Assembly: GCA_964016885.1 (NCBI GenBank)
Contig: OZ024749.1
Coordinates: 21,369,270 to 21,433,269 of the forward strand
Source: Eledone cirrhosa
Lineage: Eukaryota > Mollusca > Cephalopoda > Octopoda > Eledonidae
Direction of reading: 5' to 3'
Length of the DNA: 64,000 bases
The notes beneath the pieces are model-generated. The model did no database searches, was not told the DNA's origin, and worked only from the letters and a program-made list of their open reading frames with translations. Made by a program: the position numbers and the translations under genes. Shown here one piece after another: positions 33,501 to 45,419 of the stretch. Numbering within the stretch: position 1 is the first letter of the stretch; every line of letters starts with the position of its first letter.

Positions 33501-34454
33501 GGTTATGTTTAGGGTTAAGGTTTTTTTCATTTTTACGATTTTTCAATTTTTCGATTTTTTCGATTTTTTCATTATTTCATTTTAATATTTTTTTCGATTT
33601 TTACCTTTTTTCCGTTTTGGGATTTTTCCATTTTTTTCGATTTTTTTCATTTTTTCATTTTTTCAATTTTTTAGCGTTAGGGTTAGGGTTATGGATAGGG
33701 TTAGTGTTTAGGGTTTAGGGTTTAGGGTTTAGGGTGATGGTTAGGGTTAGGGTTAGGGTTAGGTTTAGTGTTAGGTTTAGGGTTAGGGTTAGGGTTAGGG
33801 TTTAGGATTTAGGGTTTAGGTTTAGGTTTATGGTTAGGGTTAGGGTTAAGGTTAGTGTTAGTGTTTCGGTTAGAGTTAGGGTTAAGGGTTAGGTTTTAGG
33901 GTTAGGGTTAGAGTTATGGTTAGGGTTAGGATTAGGGCTAGTGTTAGTGCTACGGTTAGAGTTAGAGTTAGGATTAGGGATTAGGGGTTGGGTTAGGTCT
34001 AGTGTTAGGGTTAGGGTTACGTTTTTTCATTTTTATTATTTTTTGACTTTTTCTAATTTTCGATTTTTTCATAATTTCATTCTCAATTTTTTAGCGTTAG
34101 GGTTATAGGTAAGGTTAGCGTTAAGGTTATGGATAGGTTTAAGGTTAGGGTTGGGGTTAGGATTAGGGTTAGGATTAGGGTTAGGATTAGGGTTAATGTT
34201 TATGATTTAGGGTTTAGGGTTAGGGTTAGGATTAGAGTTAGGGTTAGTGTTAGTGTTACGGTTACAGTTAGGGTTAGGGTTAGGATTTATAGTTAGGGTT
34301 AGGGTTTCGTTTTTTTATTTTTTCGATTTTTTCATTTTTCGATTTTTTCATTTTTCGATTTTTTTAGATTTTTTTCATTTTCTCCTTCTTTCGATATTTT
34401 TGATTTTCTCGATTTTTTCATGTTACCATTGTTTCGATTTTTTAGTGTTATTGT

Positions 34455-34489
<35 letters not shown>

Positions 34490-34585
34490 GATTTAGGGTT
34501 AGTGTTACGGTTAAAGCTAGGGTTATGGTTAGGGTTATGGTTAGGATTAAGGTTAATGTTTAGGGTTTAGGGTTTAGGGTTAGGG

Positions 34586-34618
<33 letters not shown>

Positions 34619-34686
34619 TGGGTAGGGTTAAGTTTAGGGTTAGGGTTAGGGGTAGGGTTAGCGTTAAGTTTAGGGTTAGGGTTAGG
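33501..34686 (+). repeat. 1.18 kb tandem repeat P, copy 2
   Basis: Second copy with offset 1167 bp at the left and 1179 bp further right; the extra 12 bp is one more GGATTAGGGTTA dodecamer near 34165. The family-b block (34310-34442) is short, jumping from TTTCGATATT to GATTTTCTCGATTTTTTC, as in copy 1. Confidence 0.88.
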
Positions 34687-35069
34687 TTTAGCGTTAGGGT
34701 TAGGGTTAGGAGTAGGATTTAGGGTTAGATTTAGGGTTACATTTAGGGTTAAGATTTTTTCATTTTTTCGATTTTTTCAATTTTTTGATTTTTTCGACTA
34801 TTTCATTATTTCACTTTTTCATTATTTCTCTTTTTTTTCATTATTTCACTTTTTTTCGATTTTTCCATTTTTTCCATTTTGGGATTTTTCCATTTTTTCA
34901 ATTTTTTCATTTTTTTAATTTTTTAGCGTTAGGGTTAGGGTTAGGGTTAGGTTTAGGTTTAGGGTTAGGGTTTATGATTTAGGGTTTCGGTTTAGGTTTA
35001 TGGTTAGGGTTAGTGTTAAGGTTAGTGTTAGTGTTTCGGTTAGAGTTAGGGTTAGAATTAGGGTTAGGG

Positions 35070-35111
35070 TTTAGGAATTAGGGTTTAGGGTTTAGGAATT
35101 AGGGTTTAGGG
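35070..35111 (+). repeat. 21-bp tandem duplication
   Basis: TTTAGGAATTAGGG plus TTTAGGG occurs twice in a row; the partner near 39079 has it once. This accounts for a 21 bp change in the offset between Q copies. Confidence 0.9.
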
Positions 35112-35941
35112 TTAGGGTTAGGGTTAGGTTTAGTGTTAGGTTTAGGGTTAGGGTTAGGGTTAGGGTTACGGTTTAGGATTTAGGGTCTAGGTTTAGGGTT
35201 ATGGTTAGGGTTAGGGTTAAGGTTAGTGTTAGTGTTTCGGTTATAGTTAGGGTTAGGGTTTAGGGTCAGGGTTAGGGTTATGGTTAGGGTTAGGATTAGT
35301 GTTAGTGTTAGTGTTACGGTTAGAGTTAGAGTTAGGAATAGGGTTTAGGGGTAGGGTTAGGTTTAGTGTTACGGTTAGGGTTACGTTTTTTCATTTTTTT
35401 TATTTTTTCACTTTTTATAATTTTCGATTTTTTCATTTTTTCATTTTCTCAATTTTTTAGCGTTACGGTTATGGGTAAGGTTAGCGTTAAGGTTAGGGAT
35501 AGGTTTAGGGTTAGGTTTGGGGTTAGGATTATGGTTAGGGTTAGGGTTAATGTTTAGGATTTAGGGTTTAGGGTTAGGGTTAGGGTTAGGGTTAGTGTTA
35601 GTGTTACGGTTACAGTTAGGGTTAGGGTTAGGATTTAGAGTTAGGGTTTCATCTTTTCTATTTTTCATTTTTCGATTTTTTCATTTTTCGATTTTTTTAG
35701 ATTTTTTCATTTTATCCTTCTTTCGATTTATTCGATTTTTTCATTTCTTTCAAATTTTTTTTCTTCATTTTTTCGATTTTACAATTTTTTCGATTTTTTT
35801 TTCATTTTTTCACTTTTTCATTTTTTCGAATTTTCGATTTTCTGGATTTTTTCATATTACCATTTTTTCGATTTTTTCTATTAGATTTTTTTTGATTTTT
35901 TGATTTTTTGATTTTTTCGATTTTTTAGTTTTATTGTTTAC

Positions 35942-35972
<31 letters not shown>

Positions 35973-36299
35973 GATTTAGGGTTAGTGTTAGGTTTAAGGT
36001 TAGGGTTATGGTTAGGGTTATGGTTAGGCTTAAGGTTAATGTTTAGGGTTTAGGGTTTAGGGTTAGGGTTAGGGTTAGGGTTAGGTTTAGTGTTAGGGTT
36101 TAGGGTTAGGGTTTGGGGTTGGGTTAAGTTTAGGGTTAGGGTTAGGGGTAGGTTTAGCGTTAAGTTTAGGGTTAGGTTTAGCGTTAGGGTTAGGGTTAGG
36201 AGTAGGATTTAGGGTTAGGTTTAGGGTTACATTTAGGGTTAACATTTTTTCATTTTTTCGATTTTTTCAATTTTTCGATTTTTTAGTGTTATTGTTTAC

Positions 36300-36330
<31 letters not shown>

Positions 36331-36333
<3 letters not shown>

Positions 36334-38464
36334 TAGTGTTTCGGTTAGAATTAGGGTTAGGGTTTAGGGTTAGGGTCAGTGTTATGGTTAGGGTTAGGAT
36401 TAGTGTTAGTGTTAGTATTACGGTTAGAGTTAGAATTAGGAATAGGGTTTAGGGGTAGGGTTAGGTTTAGTGTTAGGGTTAGGGTTACGTTTTTTCATTT
36501 TTTTTATTTTTTCACTTTTTCTAATTTTCGATTTTTTCATTTTTTCATTTTCTCAATTTTTTAGCGTTAGGGTTATGGGTAAGGTTAGCGTTAAGGTTAG
36601 GGATAGGTTTAGGGTTAGGGTTGGGGTTAGGATTAGGGTTAGCGTTAGGGTTAATGTTTAGGATTTAGGGTTAGGGTTTGGGTTAGGGTTAGGGTTAGGG
36701 TTAGTGTTACGGTTACAGTTAGGGTTAGGGTTAGGATCTAGAGTTAGGGTTAGTGTTTCGTTTTTTCATTTTTTCGATTTTTTCATTTTTCGATTTTTTC
36801 ATTTTTCGATTTTTTTAGATTTTTTCATTTTATCCTTCTTTCGATATTTTCGATTTATTCGATTTTTACATTTCTTTCAAATTTTCTTTTCTTCATTTTT
36901 TCGATTTTACGATTTTTTCGATTTTTTCATTTTTTCACTTTTTTATTTTTTCGAATTTTCGATTTTCTGGATTTTTTCATTTTACCATTTTTTCGATTTT
37001 TTCGATTTTTAGATTTTTTTGGATTTTTTGATTTTTTTCTTTTTTTAGATTTTTTAGTGTTATTGTTTAGGGTTTTGGGTTTAGGGTTAGGGTTAGGGTT
37101 ATGGTTAGGTTTAGTGTTAGGGTTAGGGTTTAGGGTTAGGGTTTGGGGTTGGGTTAGGTTTAGGGTTAGGGTTAGGTTTAGCGTTAAGTTTAGGGTTAGG
37201 GTTAGATTTAGCGTTAGGGTTAGGGTTAGGAGTAGGATTTAGGGTTAGGTTTAAGGTTACATTTAGGGTTAAGATTTTTTCAAATTTTCGATTTTTTAAA
37301 TTTTTTCTTTATTTCACTTTTAAATTTTTTATCGATTTTTTCATTTTTTCCTTTTTGGGATATTTCCATTTTTTCGATTTTTTCATTTTTTCATTTTTTA
37401 AATTTTTTAGCGTTAGGTTTAGGGTTAGGGTTAGCGTTAGGGTTAGGGTTAGGGGTAGGGTTAGCGTTAAGGTTAGGGTTAGGGTTTTGGTAAGGGCTAG
37501 GATTAGGATTTAGGGTTAGGGTTAGGGTTATGTTTAGGGTTAAGGTTTTTTTCATTTTTACGATTTTTCAATTTTTCGATTTTTTCGATTTTTTCATTAT
37601 TTCATTTTAATATTTTTTTCGATTTTTACCTTTTTTCCGTTTTGGGATTTTTCCATTTTTTTCGATTTTTTTCATTTTTTCATTTTTTCAATTTTTTAGC
37701 GTTAGGGTTAGGGTTATGGATAGGGTTAGTGTTTAGGGTTTAGGGTTTAGGGTTTAGGGTGATGGTTAGGGTTAGGGTTAGGGTTAGGTTTAGTGTTAGG
37801 TTTAGGGTTAGGGTTAGGGTTAGGGTTTAGGATTTAGGGTTTAGGTTTAGGTTTATGGTTAGGGTTAGGGTTAAGGTTAGTGTTAGTGTTTCGGTTAGAG
37901 TTAGGGTTAAGGGTTAGGTTTTAGGGTTAGGGTTAGAGTTATGGTTAGGGTTAGGATTAGGGCTAGTGTTAGTGCTACGGTTAGAGTTAGAGTTAGGATT
38001 AGGGATTAGGGGTTGGGTTAGGTCTAGTGTTATGGTTAGGGTTACGTTTTTTCATTTTTATTATTTTTTGACTTTTTCTAATTTTCGATTTTTTCATAAT
38101 TTCATTCTCAATTTTTTAGCGTTAGGGTTATAGGTAAGGTTAGCGTTAAGGTTATGGATAGGTTTAAGGTTAGGGTTGGGGTTAGGATTAGGGTTAGGAT
38201 TAGGGTTAATGTTTATGATTTAGGGTTTAGGGTTAGGGTTAGGATTAGAGTTAGGGTTAGTGTTAGTGTTACGGTTACAGTTAGGGTTAGGGTTAGGATT
38301 TAGAGTTAGGGTTAGGGTTTCGTTTTTTTATTTTTTCGATTTTTTCATTTTTCGATTTTTTCATTTTTCGATTTTTTTAGATTTTTTTCATTTTCTCCTT
38401 TCGATATTTTCGATTTTCTCGATTTTTTCATGTTACCATTGTTTCGATTTTTTAGTGTTATTGT

Positions 38465-38499
<35 letters not shown>

Positions 38500-38595
38500 G
38501 ATTTAGGGTTAGTGTTACGGTTAAAGCTAGGGTTATGGTTAGGGTTATGGTTAGGATTAAGGTTAATGTTTAGGGTTTAGGGTTTAGGGTTAGGG

Positions 38596-38628
<33 letters not shown>

Positions 38629-39931
38629 TGGGTAGGGTTAAGTTTAGGGTTAGGGTTAGGGGTAGGGTTAGCGTTAAGTTTAGGGTTAGGGTTAGGTTTA
38701 GCGTTAGGGTTAGGGTTAGGAGTAGGATTTAGGGTTAGATTTAGGGTTACATTTAGGGTTAAGATTTTTTCATTTTTTCGATTTTTTCAATTTTTTGATT
38801 TTTTCGACTATTTCATTATTTCACTTTTTCATTATTTCACTTTTTTTTCATTATTTCACTTTTTTTCGATTTTTCCATTTTTTCCATTTTGGGATTTTTC
38901 CATTTTTTCAATTTTTTCATTTTTTTAATTTTTTAGCGTTAGGGTTAGGGTTAGGGTTAGGTTTAGGTTTAGGGTTAGGGTTTATGATTTAGGGTTTCGG
39001 TTTAGGTTTATGGTTAGGGTTAGTGTTAAGGTTAGTGTTAGTGTTTCGGTTAGAGTTAGGGTTAGAATTAGGGTTAGGGTTTAGGAATTAGGGTTTAGGG
39101 TTAGGGTTAGGGTTAGGTTTAGTGTTAGGTTTAGGGTTAGGGTTAGGGTTAGGGTTACGGTTTAGGATTTAGGGTCTAGGTTTAGGGTTATGGTTAGGGT
39201 TAGGGTTAAGGTTAGTGTTAGTGTTTCGGTTATAGTTAGGGTTAGGGTTTAGGGTCAGGGTTAGGGTTATGGTTAGGGTTAGGATTAGTGTTAGTGTTAG
39301 TGTTACGGTTAGAGTTAGAGTTAGGAATAGGGTTTAGGGGTAGGGTTAGGTTTAGTGTTACGGTTAGGGTTACGTTTTTTCATTTTTTTTATTTTTTCAC
39401 TTTTTCTAATTTTCGATTTTTTCATTTTTTCATTTTCTCAATTTTTTAGCGTTACGGTTATGGGTAAGGTTAGCGTTAAGGTTAGGGATAGGTTTAGGGT
39501 TAGGTTTGGGGTTAGGATTATGGTTAGGGTTAGGGTTAATGTTTAGGATTTAGGGTTTAGGGTTAGGGTTAGGGTTAGGGTTAGTGTTAGTGTTACGGTT
39601 ACAGTTAGGGTTAGGGTTAGGATTTAGAGTTAGGGTTTCATCTTTTCTATTTTTCATTTTTCGATTTTTTCATTTTTCGATTTTTTTAGATTTTTTCATT
39701 TTATCCTTCTTTCGATTTATTCGATTTTTTTCATTTCTTTCAAATTTTTTTTCTTCATTTTTTCGATTTTACGATTTTTTCGATTTTTTTTTCATTTTTT
39801 CACTTTTTCATTTTTTCGAATTTTCGATTTTCTGGATTTTTTCATATTACCATTTTTTCGATTTTTTCTATTAGATTTTTTTTGATTTTTTGATTTTTTG
39901 ATTTTTTCGATTTTTTAGTTTTATTGTTTAC

Positions 39932-39962
<31 letters not shown>

Positions 39963-40289
39963 GATTTAGGGTTAGTGTTAGGTTTAAGGTTAGGGTTATG
40001 GTTAGGGTTATGGTTAGGCTTAAGGTTAATGTTTAGGGTTTAGGGTTTAGGGTTAGGGTTAGGGTTAGGGTTAGGTTTAGTGTTAGGGTTTAGGGTTAGG
40101 GTTTGGGGTTGGGTTAAGTTTAGGGTTAGGGTTAGGGGTAGGTTTAGCGTTAAGTTTAGGGTTAGGTTTAGCGTTAGGGTTAGGGTTAGGAGTAGGATTT
40201 AGGGTTAGGTTTAGGGTTACATTTAGGGTTAACATTTTTTCATTTTTTCGATTTTTTCAATTTTTCGATTTTTTAGTGTTATTGTTTAC

Positions 40290-40318
<29 letters not shown>
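36331..40318 (+). repeat. 4-4.7 kb tandem unit Q, copy 2 (3988 bp)
   Basis: Tandem partner of 31641-36330. Lengths balance: 4690 + 496 + 6 - 1179 - 3 - 21 = 3989, within one base of the observed 3988. T-blocks lie at about 36490-36562, 36761-37055, 37274-37408, 37544-37697, 38045-38118, 38322-38453, 38764-38934, 39375-39446, 39636-39915 and 40234-40275. The 3 bp loss is in CTCCTTTCGATATT near 38396. Confidence 0.9.
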
Positions 40319-40320
<2 letters not shown>

Positions 40321-40328
40321 GATTTAGG
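37932..40328 (+). repeat. 2.4 kb tandem repeat R, copy 1 (2397 bp)
   Basis: Starts GTTAGAGTTATGGTTAGGG, and the same string restarts at 40329. It overlaps most of Q copy 2, showing that a later duplication used a different register. Confidence 0.87.
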
Positions 40329-40864
40329 GTTAGAGTTATGGTTAGGGTTAGGATTAGGGCTAGTGTTAGTGCTACGGTTAGAGTTAGAGTTAGGATTAGG
40401 GATTAGGGGTTGGGTTAGGTCTAGTGTTAGGGTTAGGGTTACGTTTTTTCATTTTTATTATTTTTTGACTTTTTCAAATTTTCGATTTTTTCATAATTTC
40501 ATTCTCAATTTTTTAGCGTTAGGGTTATAGGTAAGGTTAGCGTTAAGGTTATGGATAGGTTTAAGGTTAGGGTTGGGGTTAGGATTAGGGTTAGGATTAG
40601 GGTTAATGTTTATGATTTAGGGTTTAGGGTTAGGGTTAGGATTAGAGTTAGGGTTAGTGTTAGTGTTACGGTTACAGTTAGGGTTAGGGTTAGGATTTAG
40701 AGTTAGGGTTAGGGTTTCTTTTTTTCATTTTTTCGATTTTTTCATTTTTCGATTTTTTCATTTTTCGATTTTTTTAGATTTTTTTCATTTTCTCCTTCTT
40801 TCGATATTTTCGATTTTCTCGATTTTTTCATGTTACCATTGTTTCGATTTTTTAGTGTTATTGT

Positions 40865-40898
<34 letters not shown>

Positions 40899-40995
40899 TG
40901 ATTTTGGGTTAGTGTTACGGTTAAAGCTAGGGTTATGGTTAGGGTTATGGTTAGGATTAAGGTTAATGTTTAGGGTTTAGGGTTTAGGGTTAGGC

Positions 40996-41028
<33 letters not shown>

Positions 41029-42686
41029 TGGGTAGGGTTAAGTTTAGGGTTAGGGTTAGGGGTAGGGTTAGCGTTAAGTTTAGGGTTAGGGTTAGGGTTT
41101 GGAGTAGGATTTAGGGTTAGATTTAGGGTTACATTTAGGGTTAAGATTTTTTCATCTTTTCGATTTTTTCAATTTTTTGATTTTTTCGACTATTTCATTA
41201 TTTCACTTTTTCATTATTTCACTTTTTTTTCATTATTTCACTTTTTTTCGATTTTTCCATTTTTTGCATTTTGGGATTTTTCCATTTTTTCAATTTTTTA
41301 ATTTTTTTAATTTTTTAGCGTTAGGGTTAGGGTTAGGGTTAGGTTTAGGTTTAGGGTTAGTGTTAGGGTTAGGGTTTATGATTTAGGGTTTCGGTTTAGG
41401 TTTATGGTTAGGGTTAGTGTTAAGGTTAGTGTTAGTGTTTCGGTTAGAGTTAGGGTTAGAATTAGGGTTAGGGTTTAGGAATTAGGGTTTAGGGTTAGGG
41501 TTAGGGTTAGGTTTAGTGTTAGGTTTAGGGTTAGGGTTAGGGTTAGGGTTACGGTTTAGGATTTAGGGTCTAGGTTTAGGGTTATGGTTAGGGTTAGGGT
41601 TAAGGTTAGTGTTAGTGTTTCGGTTATAGTTAGGGTTAGGGTTTAGGGTCAGGGTTAGGGTTATGGTTAGGGTTAGGATTAGTGTTAGTGTTAGTGTTAC
41701 GGTTAGAGTTAGAGTTAGGAATAGGGTTTAGGGGTAGGGTTAGGTTTAGTGTTAGGGTTAGGGTTACGTTTTTTCATTTTTTTTATTTTTTCACTTTTTC
41801 TAATTTTCGATTTTTTCATTTTTTCATTTTCTCAATTTTTTAGCGTTACGGTTATGGGTAAGGTTAGCGTTAAGGTTAGGGATAGGTTTAGGGTTAGGTT
41901 TGGGGTTAGGATTATGGTTAGGGTTAGGGTTAATGTTTAGGATTTAGGGTTTAGGGTTAGGGTTAGGGTTAGGGTTAGTGTTAGTGTTACGGTTACAGTT
42001 AGGGTTAGGGTTAGGATTTAGAGTTAGGGTTTCGTTTTTTCATCTTTTCTATTTTTCATTTTTCGATTTTTTCATTTTTCGATTTTTTTAGATTTTTTCA
42101 TTTTATCCTTCTTTCGATTTATTCGATTTTTTCATTTCTTTCAAATTTTTTTTCATTTTTTCGATTTTACGATTTTTTCGATTTTTTTTCATTTTTTCAC
42201 TTTTTCATTTTTTCGAGTTTTCGATTTTCTGGATTTTTTCATATTACCATTTTTTCGATTTTTTCTATTAGATTTTTTTTGATTTTTTGATTTTTTCATT
42301 TTTTCGATTTTTTAGTTTTATTGTTTACGGTTAGGGTTTAGGGTTAGGTTTAGGGTTAGGATTTAGGGTTAGTGTTAGGTTTAAGGTTAGGGTTATGGTT
42401 AGGGTTATGGTTAGGCTTAAGGTTAATGTTTAGGGTTTAGGGTTTAGGGTTAGGGTTAGGGTTAGGGTTAGGTTTAGTGTTAGGGTTTAGGGTTAGGGTT
42501 TGGGGTTGGGTTAAGTTTAGGGTTAGGGTTAGGGGTAGGTTTAGCGTTAAGTTTAGGGTTAGGTTTAGCGTTAGGGTTAGGGTTAGGAGTAGGATTTAGG
42601 GTTAGGTTTAGGGTTACATTTAGGGTTAACATTTTTTCATTTTTTCGATTTTTTCAATTTTTCGATTTTTTAGTGTTATTGTTTAC

Positions 42687-42717
<31 letters not shown>

Positions 42718-42725
42718 GATTTAGG
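40329..42725 (+). repeat. 2.4 kb tandem repeat R, copy 2 (2397 bp)
   Basis: T-blocks lie at 40443-40514 (a), 40717-40853 (short b), 41146-41316 (c), 41768-41840 (a), 42031-42313 (b) and 42632-42670 (stub). It differs from R1 by scattered substitutions and small indels (offset 2382-2397 bp). Confidence 0.87.
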
Positions 42726-42989
42726 GTTAGTGTTAGGGTTAAGGTTAGGGTTATGGTTGGGGTTATGGTTAGGGTTAAGGTTAATGTTTAGGGTTTAGGG
42801 TTTAGGGTTAGGCTTAGGGTTAGGGTTAGGTTTAGTGTTAGGGTTTAGGGTTAGGGTTTGGGGTTGGGTCAAGTTTAGGGTTAGGGTTAGGGGTAGGTTT
42901 AGCGTTAAGTTTAGGGTTAGGTTTAGCGTTAGGGTTAGGGTTAGGAGTAGGATTTAGGGTTAGGTTTAGGGTTACATTTAGGGTTAACA

Positions 42990-43184
42990 TTTTATCATTT
43001 TTTCGATTTTTTCAATTTTTCGATTTTTTCTATTTTTTCATTATTTCACTATTAAATTTTTTTTCGATCTTTTCATTTTTTCCTTTTTTGGAATTTTATA
43101 TTTTTTCGATTTTTTCATTTTTTTCCTTTTTGGGATTTTTATATTTTTTCGATTTTTTCACTTTTTTCATTTTTTTAATTTTTT
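42990..43184 (+). repeat. T-block, family c with an internal doubling
   Basis: The segment TTTTTGG(A/G)A-TTTTATATTTTTTCGA occurs twice in succession near 43085-43105 and 43130-43155, so the block is longer than other family-c blocks. It enters from TTACATTTAGGGTTAACA. Copies lie in U2 (near 47375) and U3 (near 55091). Confidence 0.8.
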
Positions 43185-43951
43185 AGCGTTAGGGTTAGGG
43201 TTAGGGTTAGCGTTAGGGTTAGGGTTAGGGGTAGGGTTAGCGTTAAGGTTAGGGTTAGGGTTAGGGTTATGGTAAGGGTTAGGATTAGGATTTAGGGTTA
43301 GGGTTAGGATTAGGATTTAGGGTTAGGGTTAGGGTTATGTTTAGGGTTTTTTTCATTTTTACGATTTTTCAATTTTTCGATTCTTTCGATTTTTTCATTA
43401 TTTCATTTTTAAATTTTTTTTCGATTTTTTCATTTTTTCCTTTTTGGGATTTTTCCACTTTTTCGATTTTTTTCATTTTTTCATTTTTTTAGCGTTAGGG
43501 CTATGGTTATGGATAGGGTTAGTGTTTAGGGTTTAGGGTTTAGGGTTATGGTTAGGGTTAGGGTTACGTTTAGTGTTAGGTTTAGGGTTAGGGTTTGGGT
43601 TAGGGTTTAGGATTTAGGGTTTAGGTTTAGGTTTATGGTTAGGGTTAGGGTTAAGGTTAGAGTTAGAGTTAGGATTAGGGTTTAGGGTTAGGATTAGGGT
43701 TTATGGGTAGGGTTAGGTTTTGGGTTAGGGTTAGGATTACGTTTTTTCATTTTTTTTATTTTTTCCCTTTTTCTATTTTTCGACTTTTTCATTTTTTCAT
43801 TTTCTCAATTTTTTAGCTTTAGGGTTATGGGTAAGGTTAGCGTTAAGGTTAGGGATAGGTTTAGGGTTAGGGTTAGGGTTAGGGTTAGGGTTAGTGTTTG
43901 TGTTACGGTTACAGTTAGGGCTAGGGTTAGGATTTAGCGTTAGGGTTAGGG

Positions 43952-44159
43952 TTTCTTTTTTTCATTTTTTCGATTTTTTCGTTTTTCGATTGTTTTAGAT
44001 TTTTTAATTTTATCCTTCTTTCGATTTTTTCGATTTTTTCATTTTTTTTTAATTTTCTTTTTTGTGATTTTTTCCATTTTTTCATTATTTAACTTTTTAA
44101 TTTTTTTTAGATTTTTTCCTTTTTTCCTTTTATGGATTCTTTCATTTTTTCAATTTTTT
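43952..44159 (+). repeat. Hybrid T-block, family b start with family c end
   Basis: Starts like family b (GGGTTTCTTTTTTTC, then TTTATCCTTCTTTCGA) but switches to TTTTGTGATTTTTTCC and a family-c style ending CAATTTTTTAGCGTTACG. The copies in U2 and U3 lie 4385 and 12101 bp to the right. Confidence 0.75.
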
Positions 44160-44502
44160 AGCGTTACGTTTCGGGGTATGGACAAGGTTAGGGTTAGGGT
44201 TAAGGTTTGTGTTAGTGTTACGGTTAGAGTTAAGGTTAGGGTTAGGGTTTAGAGTTAGGGTTAGGGTTATTGTTAGGGTTAGGATTAGTGTTAGTGTTAG
44301 TGTTACGGTTTGAGTTAGAGTTAGGATTAGGGTTTAGGGTTAGGGTTAGGTTTAGGGTTAGGGTTAGGGTTAGGATTAGGGTTAGGGTTAATGTTAAGGA
44401 TTTAGGGTTTAGGGTTAGGGTTAGGGTTAGGGTTAGGGATAGTGTTAGTGTTATGGTTACAGTTAGGGCTAGGGTTAGGATTTAGTGTTAGGGTTAGGGT
44501 TT

Positions 44503-44803
44503 CGTTTTTACATTTTTTCGATTTTTTCATTTTTCGATTTTTAAATTTTTAGATTTTTTTAGATTTTTTAATTTTATCCTTATCTCGATTTTTTCGATTT
44601 TTTTTTTTGATTTTTTCATCTTTTTTAGAATTTTCTTTTTGATTTTTTCGATTTTACGATTTTTTCGATTTTTTCATTTTTTCACTTTTTCATTTTGTCA
44701 AATTTTCGATTTTCTCAATTTTTTCATTTTACCATTTTTGCGATTTCTTCTATTTTGAGATTTTTTTCGATTTTTTCATTTTTTCATTTTTACGATTTTT
44801 TTC
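44503..44803 (+). repeat. T-block, family b with unusual exit
   Basis: A 301 bp block with TTTATCCTTATCTCGA and TTTTACCATTTTTGCGA. It leaves by TTTTTACGATTTTTTTCGGG rather than CGATTTTTTAGTGTTATTG. Confidence 0.8.
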
Positions 44804-45380
44804 GGGTTACGGTTGGGGTCAGGGTTAAGGTTTAGGTTTAGGATTTAGGGTTAGGGTTAGGGTTACGATTTAGGGTCAGTGTTAGGGTTAAGGTTAGGGT
44901 AATGTTTAGGGTTATGGTTAGGGTTAGGGAAATGTTTAGGGTTTAGGGTTTAGGGTTAGGGTTAGGTTTAGTGTTAGGGTTAGGGTTTAGGGTTAGTGTT
45001 AGGGTTAGGGTTAGGGTTAGGGTTAGGGTTAGGGTTAAGTTTAGGGTTAGAGTTAGGGGTAGGGTTAGCGTTAAGGTTAGGGTTAGGTTTAGCGTTAGGA
45101 TTAGGGTTAAGGTTAGGAGTAGGATTTAGGGTTAGGGTAGGGTTAGGTTTAGGGTTAAGGTATTTCATTTTTTCGATTTTTTCATTATTTAACTTTTAAA
45201 TTTTTTTTCGATTTTTTTATTTTTTCCTTTTTTTGGATTCTTCCATTTTTTCGAATTTTTCATTTGTTCATTTTTTCAATTTTTTAGCGTTACGTTTAGG
45301 GGTATGGATAGGGTTAGGGTTAGGGTTAAGGTTAGTGTTAGTGTTACGGTTAGAGTTAGGGTTAGGGTTAGGGTTTAGGG

Positions 45381-45386
45381 TTAGGC

Positions 45387-45419
<33 letters not shown>

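Larger units (their letters stand above)
31641..36330 (+). repeat. 4-4.7 kb tandem unit Q, copy 1 (4690 bp)
   Basis: Copy 1 ends where copy 2 starts (TTAGGGTTAG|TGTTAGTGTTTCGG at 36330/36331). Compared with copy 2 it has a 496 bp deletion at 31790/31791 (partner bases 36481-36976), an extra 1179 bp tandem duplication (33501-34686) and an extra 21 bp duplication (35070-35111). T-blocks lie at 31791-31869, 32084-32216, 32355-32505, 32861-32925, 33127-33262, 33521-33672, 34021-34093, 34310-34442, 34754-34924, 35386-35458, 35647-35926 and 36244-36281. No gene is present. Confidence 0.9.
40990..45380 (+). repeat. 4.39 kb sub-unit U, copy 1 (4391 bp)
   Basis: Starts TTAGGCTTAGGGTTAGGG. T-blocks lie at 41146-41316, 41768-41840, 42031-42313, 42632-42670, 42990-43184, 43347-43490, 43741-43814, 43952-44159, 44503-44803 and 45161-45285. 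The 6 bp excess over copy 2 is one hexamer near 41467. Confidence 0.92.
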
